Assembly (NCBI GenBank): GCA_003483565.1
Contig: DMYZ01000070.1
Location: 1 to 14,120 of the forward strand
Source of the DNA: Prevotella sp.
Lineage (GTDB): Bacteria; Bacteroidota; Bacteroidia; Bacteroidales; Bacteroidaceae
Length of the DNA stretch: 14,120 nucleotides
Reading direction: 5' to 3'
The translations under genes and the position numbers were made by a program. Positions within the stretch are counted from its first letter, which is position 1. Every line of letters begins with the position of its first letter. Shown one piece after another: positions 7,433 through 14,120 of this stretch. The notes beneath the pieces were generated by a model. It was not told where the DNA came from. It searched no databases and was given only the letters and a program-made list of their open reading frames with translations.

Positions 7433-9445
7433 TTACTTCACAATAAACTTTTTGCCATTCTGGATATAGATACCAGGAAGTAAATGATCCTTATTAACTC
7501 TTACACCACTGATATTATAAACAGGAGCATCTGAAGATGTCTCAATTGTATTAATCGTCTTAATTCCTGTAGGATCATTCGCCGTCTGATCCTTAAACAC
7601 TTGAACACGTGCGAGAATATCTGAAACACGATACAAGCTAAACTGACTTGTACCCTTATAAACCCCAATGACCGGAGCATTATTCATAGTCAGATAAGCA
7701 GTCTGATCAGGAGCCGAGCCCTGAATATAAGGATGAAGAGAGGTACTGCCATAATTAGAAGTACCGGAAACGGTTATAAAATCATTATCTGTGAGACCAT
7801 TAACTACAAAATAAAGACTACTGATCCATTTCCCAGCAGCTGTCTGACCATCAAGATAAAGGCCAATGCCTTCAAAGATAGATACATCTACTGCAGGAAT
7901 TGCCGTAAATGCAAGCTTACCTATAACTACAGAATCTTTCCAGTCTGTAGCAGCTTTTTTATAGCAATTTATTGTATTATATGCTGTTCTTACAGTATCA
8001 CCGATTTCTTTACCTTTAACGGTATACCAATAGTAGCGACCATAATCAGAATAATGATTGGAAACCGTTCCATTAGCAGTAAAACCAGCCTTTGTAGCAT
8101 CAGCAGCTGTCCAATGAGCCAAATTGTAATCTTCTGCCTGAGCAAACTTATGATCATTAACAACTGTAGATGTTGTAGACTGATATCCGAAAGCCTTTGT
8201 TGTCAATTCTAATGTGCCTGCAGAAGGAACGGTTACAGTAGAACCAGAACTTAAATCAGATCCAGTAATAACCGCACCACCATCTTTAGGGGTAAATGTA
8301 TAATCAATAAAAAGTTTTGGAGCCAATGGAGTTGTACTATTATCCGCAATAAGTTTATAAGACTTTCCATAACCATCTTCAACAGCAGCAATAGAAGCCG
8401 TTGTAGCTGGAAGCGCAACCTCATCATTATCAACATCTACAGTAGCTATATCCGAAGTTGCAGAACCAGAAGTTGTCCATATTTTAAGAGTACCACTCTG
8501 ACAAGGATCCGTTACCGGTTTTTCATTATCAGGATTATAATTAGGGTTGTTAGACCAAGTAAAGACACCATCGCAGTCCGCATAAGATACCGATTGCTCT
8601 GGCCCATCATTGAATACATAATGCAATGTCTCTCCGCTAATAAATCCTAAGGAATATACACGCTGTTGATTATTAATCCCTTTTAAAGTTGCAGTTGGCT
8701 TATTAGCTACATCCTGTTTTAAATCCACAGATTCCTTTATATTATCAAATAAAGTAACAGAAGAATAACGTGCACCTAGATAATATAATCCTGTAGCATT
8801 CATATCTGTACCTTCTGGAACAGAATATACACCTTGACAAACAGCCTTAGACACACCGGACTGATAGATTGCATAGTCCACAGTACGAGCTAAAGTATCT
8901 ATATCCAAAGACATTGTATAAAAGGCTCCAGATGACAAAGTCACCGTATTAGAGGAATCACCACAGATAGCAAACACCTGATTACCTGAGGCCGCAGCAG
9001 CATTACCACCTGTGGTTGAACTAAGCTGTGTTAAATCAAATAACCAATTCTTACTATAGGTACGGAAATTTGAATTCGGATGCTTAGTGCAAGTTGTCTC
9101 ATCACTCATAACTGCAAGATCTGCTGAAGTATGGCTATTTCCCCATGCAGTCGCACTAAAATCAAAAGAAAGAGAATAAGATGTCACACCTGCCGTCTTT
9201 ATCAAATCACTGCCCCAAATCAAATGGCAAGAACGATCATTGTTAGCACCAATAGAAAAAGAAAGAAACTTCCCATAATCATCGCTGCCAATAGCTAGTC
9301 CTGCACTCAAGGATGGAGAAACCCAGCCTGTAGAAGCGACATCACTAGCCGTCTCAAAAGTCTGATAATACAAAAGTTTTGTACCAGCATGAGCACTCAA
9401 AGTACATACCAAAAGTGCAGATAAAAAGAGATAAAACTTCTTCAT
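7433..9445 (-). CDS. Secreted multidomain protein of unknown function, candidate glycan-binding protein
   Basis: I do not recognise a named family. The ATG at 9445 is chosen over an in-frame ATG at 9478 because it gives a clean signal peptide (MKKFYLFLSALLVCTLSAHA, cleavage before Gly) and an AT-rich leader; this gives 670 residues. It has no lipobox. Residues about 25-240 resemble a lectin/laminin-G-like beta-sandwich: YYQTFETASD at the start, SYSLSFDFSA, YTMSLDIDTLARTVDYAIY, and closing with VTLFDNIKES. Residues about 250-430 look like one or two Ig-like beta modules, and about 435-625 another beta-rich module with YYWYTVKGKEIGDTV. The end (about 626-670) is a sorting-like tail (PTGIKTI, VYNISGVRV, GIYIQNGKKFIVK). 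It follows susD, the usual place for surface glycan-binding proteins, so binding of RG-I or an arabinan/galactan side chain is a reasonable inference. An enzymatic role is not excluded. A terminator follows it. Confidence 0.85.
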   Translation of the reverse strand: MKKFYLFLSALLVCTLSAHAGTKLLYYQTFETASDVASTGWVSPSLSAGLAIGSDDYGKFLSFSIGANNDRSCHLIWGSDLIKTAGVTSYSLSFDFSATAWGNSHTSADLAVMSDETTCTKHPNSNFRTYSKNWLFDLTQLSSTTGGNAAAASGNQVFAICGDSSNTVTLSSGAFYTMSLDIDTLARTVDYAIYQSGVSKAVCQGVYSVPEGTDMNATGLYYLGARYSSVTLFDNIKESVDLKQDVANKPTATLKGINNQQRVYSLGFISGETLHYVFNDGPEQSVSYADCDGVFTWSNNPNYNPDNEKPVTDPCQSGTLKIWTTSGSATSDIATVDVDNDEVALPATTASIAAVEDGYGKSYKLIADNSTTPLAPKLFIDYTFTPKDGGAVITGSDLSSGSTVTVPSAGTLELTTKAFGYQSTTSTVVNDHKFAQAEDYNLAHWTAADATKAGFTANGTVSNHYSDYGRYYWYTVKGKEIGDTVRTAYNTINCYKKAATDWKDSVVIGKLAFTAIPAVDVSIFEGIGLYLDGQTAAGKWISSLYFVVNGLTDNDFITVSGTSNYGSTSLHPYIQGSAPDQTAYLTMNNAPVIGVYKGTSQFSLYRVSDILARVQVFKDQTANDPTGIKTINTIETSSDAPVYNISGVRVNKDHLLPGIYIQNGKKFIVK

Positions 9446-9510
9446 AAATTTTATTATTATGTTATTAATTAAAGGCATTCTATTAAGATTAATAGAAAAT
9501 ATATCTTATC

Positions 9511-9540
9511 ACTTGGCTAAAGTTTCCACTTTAACCAAGT
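9511..9540 (-). promoter_or_regulatory. Intercistronic hairpin between susD-like and 670-aa genes
   Basis: ACTTGG (9511-9516) pairs with CCAAGT (9535-9540) and TAAAG (9518-9522) with CTTTA (9529-9533). On the minus-strand RNA the remaining position forms a G-U pair, so the stem is 12 continuous base pairs with a 6-base loop. It begins 37 bases after the susD stop. There is no immediate T-run after it (next bases GATAAGATATATTTTC), so it is more likely a partial terminator or an mRNA-stabilising hairpin than a full stop. The stem is seen; the function is inferred. Confidence 0.55.
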
Positions 9541-9577
9541 GCTGAATAGTACTTACTTGAAAATATGACTGTTCACA

Positions 9578-11269
9578 TTAATAGTTTGGATTTTGTTTAT
9601 ATCCACAATTCAAAACATCTTTTTGAGGGAATGGGAATAAATACCAAGCATCTTTCCATTTACGCGTTTCAAGTGTATCAGGAGTATAAGTATATGTACC
9701 GTCATTATTTTTAACAATTGTCATCTTGCGAATAGTAGTCAAATAATCAGGCGCCTCTTTCCAACGGCGAAGATCAAAGAAACGATGTCCTTCAAAAGCG
9801 AGTTCTACAAAACGTTCATTCTCATATTTTTTCTTGAATTCGCCAAAAGAGAGCCCCGTAACAATATTCGGCTGACCAGCACGGTTGCGAATTTTATTGA
9901 TGGCATCTGCTGCTGTCATACTCATTTCTGCAGGTTTAGCATAACCATCACCAGTATAATTTAAAACAGCCTCAGCATAATCAAGATAAAATTCTCCTAG
10001 GCGGAAAGTTATCCAAATATGATAAAAACTATTAGAACTGGAATTCTTAATAATTGTACTTTGGTTAATATATTTCTTCAAATAATAACCAGTAGGAGTA
10101 CCATAAGTAACACTTGAAGAATTAGCTCCACCAACATAAGTTTTTAAAGTATCAGATGGCCAGACCTCACCATTACGGGCAACAATAAAGGATAAACGAC
10201 TGTCACGGTTAGCATAAGGATTTTGCGGATTATATCCACTTCCGTCTTCACCAATAGCCTTGCCATTTTTCATTTCAAAAGCATCAACTAAATTTTGAGT
10301 AGGACAATTACCACCACCAGCATTTTCAAGCCCAATTGGGTAATTATATTTTTCAAAGGAATTGCTAGCTGCAGTACGCCGCCCAAAAATAATTTCTTTC
10401 TGAGCATTAGGATCACTCCAACTATCACTGACAAATAGTTTCTGATAATTATTACAAAGACCTTTGCCTTCATTAGTAGCCTCCTGAATTAATTCATAAG
10501 AACGTTTTGCGGCTTCAAGCCAAAGGTTCTTGTCATTTCCAGGATTAAAAAGTGGGCTTGCATGATATAAAGCTGCACGTGCACGAAGAGCCATAACAGC
10601 AAGCTTGTTGGCACGACCAGATTCGGACTTTGTTGGATATCCTACAGTTGTATAATCAGAAATAATACTATCTTGAATAGCAGCACATTCACTATCAATA
10701 AATTTAAAAATAGAATCAGAAGGAACCTGAGGAAGTTTATTTGCCTCATCAGCTGTCATATCATGAATCTTCAATGGAATATCTTTATACTGACGAACCA
10801 ACTCAAAATAGAAATAGGCACGAGCCCAACGAGCTTCATAAGTATAATTGTGATATTGATTCATTTCTTCCGCATAATGTAAATCTAATACATAATCAGG
10901 GAATGTAAGTCCCGTAAATTGATCCAGGAAGAGGTTGCAATAACTAATACCGTCCCAAGCTGTAGACCATACAGAATTCATTGGATCTGTAGGACTCCAT
11001 GCACCATTATAAAAATGCTCAATTGTATTGCCAGGATGGGAATAAACAGACTCATCTGTCGCTGAACTCAGCATGGCCCCGGAATAATTACCAAAATCAT
11101 AATCAAGATCATTATAGATTTTAGTCATAAAACCACCGACACGACCAAACATCTCATCAATATAAGATTTGTCATAGACATTATATTCATTATAGTTCAT
11201 CTTGTCTGAACAAGAATCTAATGCCATCATGCTAATAGCAGACAACAATAATATATTTCTAAGTTTCAT
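9578..11269 (-). CDS. SusD/RagB-family outer-membrane glycan-binding lipoprotein
   Basis: A 563-residue protein, a normal SusD length. The signal peptide ends in a lipobox with Cys20 (MALDSC), so it is a lipoprotein, and by family it sits at the cell surface as the hinged lid over its SusC partner. SusD hallmarks are visible in order: YEARWARAYFYFELVRQYKDIPL (helical repeat region, about 144-166, shown here only as its position and the core ARAYFYFELVRQY), SGRANKLAVMALRARAALY about 217-235, CPTQNLVDAFEMKNGKAI at 322-339, RLGEFYLDYAEA at 423-434, INKIRNRAG at 457-465, and ERFVELAFEGHRFFDLRRW at 485-503. The C-terminus (NCGYKQNPNY) is the usual SusD ending. It starts 17 bases after the SusC-like stop, so the two are cotranscribed and act as one uptake complex. 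Specificity for RG-I fragments is inferred from the linked lyases. Confidence 0.97.
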   Translation of the reverse strand: MKLRNILLLSAISMMALDSCSDKMNYNEYNVYDKSYIDEMFGRVGGFMTKIYNDLDYDFGNYSGAMLSSATDESVYSHPGNTIEHFYNGAWSPTDPMNSVWSTAWDGISYCNLFLDQFTGLTFPDYVLDLHYAEEMNQYHNYTYEARWARAYFYFELVRQYKDIPLKIHDMTADEANKLPQVPSDSIFKFIDSECAAIQDSIISDYTTVGYPTKSESGRANKLAVMALRARAALYHASPLFNPGNDKNLWLEAAKRSYELIQEATNEGKGLCNNYQKLFVSDSWSDPNAQKEIIFGRRTAASNSFEKYNYPIGLENAGGGNCPTQNLVDAFEMKNGKAIGEDGSGYNPQNPYANRDSRLSFIVARNGEVWPSDTLKTYVGGANSSSVTYGTPTGYYLKKYINQSTIIKNSSSNSFYHIWITFRLGEFYLDYAEAVLNYTGDGYAKPAEMSMTAADAINKIRNRAGQPNIVTGLSFGEFKKKYENERFVELAFEGHRFFDLRRWKEAPDYLTTIRKMTIVKNNDGTYTYTPDTLETRKWKDAWYLFPFPQKDVLNCGYKQNPNY

Positions 11270-11286
11270 ATTCGTATTCTTTATAA

Positions 11287-14109
11287 TTAGAAAGTAAGGG
11301 CTGCGCCAAAAACGACACTACGTGTTAACGGACTTGTAGCACCATAAGACTCTGCATCAACAGTAGCCAAATGATCCAGTGTAAACAAATCAATACCACG
11401 AACATATATTTTAGCGCCATTCATAAAATGAGTTTTCTCGATCAGGCTCTGAGGAAAATTATAATATAATTCAACATTACGTAATTTAAAGAAACTTCTG
11501 TCACGAAGCCAAAAACTGCTCGTCTGATAATTGTTTGCATTAGAACTTGAACTCAAACGAGGAAATTCTGCATTTTGATTAGTAGAAGTCCAACGATGAT
11601 CGTAAACATACTGGGAAAGAGTGCTATTATTAATCAGACCCCAATAATAACCAGTAGTATTTAAAATTGCAGAATAACGCCCTACTCCTTGGAACATTGC
11701 ATCTATTCCAAAATTTTTATACTCTGCGCCCAAATGAATCGTATAATAAAGTTCAGGAGCTACCGTACTATGCCCTATTTTAACTTTATCATTATCATCA
11801 ATTTTACCATCTCCATTTACATCTTCATATTTAATATCTCCAGGATGAACGGCACAGTAAGTTTGAGTCGGACTTTTATCTATGTCAGCCTGATCCTTGA
11901 AAAGACCAATTGCCTTCAATCCCCAAATACTATTCAATGGATAACCTGTTGTAACTAGATTATTAAAAGCACGAGGCTCTTCATCCTGATTTTTAATTTT
12001 ATTTTTATTCAAAGAGAGTGTACCGCCGATATTTACTTTCACCTGTCCAATATTATGGCTATAATCCATTCTTGCTTCATATCCCCAGCTATTAACAACA
12101 CCATCATTAACATAAGGAGCCGTAAAACCAATAATTGATCCATAAGCTCCGTCACCAGCGACCCAAATATTAGAACGATGCTGATAATAAGCATCCAACT
12201 CAATATTTAAATTATGAAATAAAATTGCATCAATACCAAAGTCAAATTTATCAGAAGTTTCATGACGAGGATTAATCGTCGCCAATTGCCCAATAGTAGT
12301 GCGGCCAAAATCAGAATCATAACCAGAATTAAATGGATAAGTTACACCATCAGTTGAATAATTCTGAGTATAATAAGTCCAAGTTTTTTCCGGAAGAAAA
12401 TCAGCATTCAAACGGCCATAAGAAGTACGCAACTTTAAAAAGTCTATCCAACTAATATTTTTCATCCAAGACTCCTGAGTAAGAATCCAAGCTGCACTCA
12501 ATGTTGGTGATATACACCACTTGGTACTTGGAGCTAGACGACTTGATCCCATTCCAACTAAGGCTAATTCCGCAATATAACGATTTTTGTATGCATAATG
12601 GTTTAGCCAAGAAGCAGTCTGACGATAAACGGTAGTGTTTGTACCAGTTTCATCATAAAACTCATAATTCCACTTTAAGGAAGAATACAAATAATGCTCA
12701 AAACCGAAATGATGTTCATAATTGAATCCACAATTAAAAGTAAAACGACGATTATAAGCATCCGTATTAGCCTCCGCACTTTGTGTCCCATAAGCCCCTC
12801 CTGTAGTAAGTCCAGTTCCTGCAGGAATACCTGTAGACCAATCAATCCCTGTATAATAGGAATAAGGGAAAGTCATACTATGATTCTCAAAAATATTGGA
12901 AAAATAATCATAGCTTACTTGCAAAGTAGCACTCAACCCTTTAACAAAAGAACCTAAATCTTGATTTAAAGTAAGATCACCATTAAGAGAACGCTCATGA
13001 ATTTTATAGTAAGCAGCACCAGCAGTATTTGCTACAGGATTATTTGTTCCAGCCCATGTTACGCTTCCTCCCCAAAGTCCGGTATCCGTATTCTTAACAG
13101 GAAAAGCTGCAGAAGGCACTGAATAAACCAAATTCCACATTTTAGCTTTATTGCCAGGTTCAGACATTTCACCTAAAACTCCTAAAACATTAGCAATCAT
13201 CTTTGTAGTTGGAGTAAGATCAACATCCAAATTGATTCGAAGATTACCCTTTACATACTTATCCTGTGTATTATTGCCGTTTGTATCTTTATTATAATTA
13301 ATAAACCCTTTATCAGAAAGAAGATTTACTAATGTATAATAACGAAATGACTTTGTACCACCAGTAAACTCCGCAGCTATTTTATTGTTCACACCATGAT
13401 TGCGAAATGTCTCATCCACCCAATTAACATTAGGATAAAGATTAGGATATTGTCCACTCTTGAAAGCAGCAATTTCCTGATCTGTATATTTAGCTGATTT
13501 GCCTTCATTGCCCAATGCCTCGTTCATAGCACTGGCATAAGTAGCCGCATCTATAAATTTAGGACGATCAATTTGGTAATTAATCAGATGATCATAAGTA
13601 ACTTTAGTACTCTTGGAATTATATTTACCACGTTTGGTAGTAATTTCAATAGCACCATTAATACCTTTATATCCATACAAAGCCGTTGCTGCAGCATCTT
13701 TCAATATTTCCACATGATCTACCTCTGTAGGATCTATTAGACTCAAATTACGCTCTATTCCATCTACAAGAATTAAAGGGGTACTGGAACTCAATGACTG
13801 AAGCCCCCTGATATAAAAGGTTGGATCTGCAGCATAATAAGTTCCTGCATTCTGAAGTGAAACGAGACCATTTCCCCCCTGACCAATAATAGAATTCCCT
13901 ATATTCTTAGCCGAACGTGAATTAACATTACTATTCTGTATCACGGTAACAGCAGAAGTAGATTGTTCGCGAGTGAAATTTTTATTAGCTCCTACTTCTA
14001 TGACCTGGTTGATAAAATGCCTAGCGATCATTGTAGAATCTTTTTGCGCTGCTACTGGAAGGACACATCCTGTCAGTAATATAATTGCTAATATATTTTT
14101 CTTATTCAT
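11287..14109 (-). CDS. SusC/RagA-family TonB-dependent outer-membrane transporter
   Basis: A 940-residue outer-membrane protein that imports oligosaccharides into the periplasm using TonB/ExbBD energy. A signal peptide (about 1-22, ending PVAAQ) is followed after a short stretch by the plug domain at about 46-165, with FYIRGLQSL (98-106), LILVDGIERN (112-121), VEILKDAAATALYGYKG (133-149) and GAIEITTKRG (152-161), all SusC hallmarks. The barrel follows, including the typical DVNGDGKIDDNDK near residue 763, and the protein ends in VVFGAALTF with the terminal aromatic residue used for barrel insertion. Most SusC proteins carry an N-terminal carboxypeptidase-regulatory-like domain before the plug; here there is no room for one, which explains the length of 940 instead of about 1000-1100. 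The start at 14109 leaves only 11 bases upstream in view, so its promoter and any regulator are outside the window. The stop is 17 bases before susD. Confidence 0.97.
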   Translation of the reverse strand: MNKKNILAIILLTGCVLPVAAQKDSTMIARHFINQVIEVGANKNFTREQSTSAVTVIQNSNVNSRSAKNIGNSIIGQGGNGLVSLQNAGTYYAADPTFYIRGLQSLSSSTPLILVDGIERNLSLIDPTEVDHVEILKDAAATALYGYKGINGAIEITTKRGKYNSKSTKVTYDHLINYQIDRPKFIDAATYASAMNEALGNEGKSAKYTDQEIAAFKSGQYPNLYPNVNWVDETFRNHGVNNKIAAEFTGGTKSFRYYTLVNLLSDKGFINYNKDTNGNNTQDKYVKGNLRINLDVDLTPTTKMIANVLGVLGEMSEPGNKAKMWNLVYSVPSAAFPVKNTDTGLWGGSVTWAGTNNPVANTAGAAYYKIHERSLNGDLTLNQDLGSFVKGLSATLQVSYDYFSNIFENHSMTFPYSYYTGIDWSTGIPAGTGLTTGGAYGTQSAEANTDAYNRRFTFNCGFNYEHHFGFEHYLYSSLKWNYEFYDETGTNTTVYRQTASWLNHYAYKNRYIAELALVGMGSSRLAPSTKWCISPTLSAAWILTQESWMKNISWIDFLKLRTSYGRLNADFLPEKTWTYYTQNYSTDGVTYPFNSGYDSDFGRTTIGQLATINPRHETSDKFDFGIDAILFHNLNIELDAYYQHRSNIWVAGDGAYGSIIGFTAPYVNDGVVNSWGYEARMDYSHNIGQVKVNIGGTLSLNKNKIKNQDEEPRAFNNLVTTGYPLNSIWGLKAIGLFKDQADIDKSPTQTYCAVHPGDIKYEDVNGDGKIDDNDKVKIGHSTVAPELYYTIHLGAEYKNFGIDAMFQGVGRYSAILNTTGYYWGLINNSTLSQYVYDHRWTSTNQNAEFPRLSSSSNANNYQTSSFWLRDRSFFKLRNVELYYNFPQSLIEKTHFMNGAKIYVRGIDLFTLDHLATVDAESYGATSPLTRSVVFGAALTF

Positions 14110-14120
14110 TATAATTCAAA

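Noticed and set aside
9446..9478. Upstream ATG at 9478 as start of the 670-aa gene
   Set aside because: It would add 11 residues (MPLINNIIIKF) before a standard signal peptide, and would consume the AT-rich leader. The ATG at 9445 fits better.
14065..14109. Lipobox-like LTGC at residues 12-15 of the SusC-like protein
   Set aside because: SusC-family barrels are not normally lipidated, and the hydrophobic stretch continues past the cysteine to a standard cleavage site after PVAAQ, so this is probably chance.
1..14120. CRISPR, transposon, phage or toxin-antitoxin content
   Set aside because: No regularly spaced repeats, terminal inverted repeats, transposase motifs or tRNA-like sequences were seen, and essentially all the sequence is accounted for by the six genes.

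Overview
This window looks like part of a polysaccharide utilization locus (PUL) from a member of the Bacteroidales. The SusC/SusD pair, the Bacteroidota-type lipoprotein signals, the AT-rich leaders and the C-terminal tails of the form 'TGI...Y-x-(I/V)-x-G-V-R...G-(I/V)-Y...VK' suggest a Prevotella-like gut or rumen organism, but the genus is inference. All six genes lie on the minus strand, so transcription runs from high to low coordinates. The likely substrate is the rhamnogalacturonan I (RG-I) backbone of pectin, because two of the genes encode family PL11 rhamnogalacturonan lyases.

In transcription order: a SusC-like TonB-dependent outer-membrane transporter (14109-11287), its SusD-like glycan-binding lipoprotein (11269-9578), a secreted 670-residue protein of unknown function in the slot usually held by surface glycan-binding proteins (9445-7433), and a good rho-independent terminator (7410-7371). 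A fresh Bacteroidota-type promoter (about 7278-7250) then precedes a second unit: a 1517-residue PL11 lyase with a long repeat-rich extension (7209-2656), a 202-residue lipoprotein (2639-2031), and a second PL11 lyase that runs off the left edge (2015-1). Gaps inside the second unit are only 15-16 bases, so these genes are almost certainly cotranscribed. The same holds for susC and susD (17 bases apart). The susD-to-670-aa gap (132 bases to the chosen start) contains a strong hairpin.

The implied model: the lyases cut RG-I outside the cell or at its surface, the SusD-like protein and possibly the 670-aa protein capture fragments, and the SusC-like channel imports them with TonB energy. Both full-length non-lipidated secreted proteins end in a similar sorting-domain-like tail, and the edge-truncated lyase seems to be entering one. 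SusD and the 202-aa protein instead carry lipoprotein signals. This suggests two export/anchoring routes in one locus.

No stretch longer than 300 bases lacks a gene; the largest gap is 223 bases (7210-7432) and holds the terminator and promoter. I saw no RNA gene, CRISPR array, mobile element, regulator gene or DNA-level repeat array. The most unusual item is the architecture of the 1517-aa lyase.
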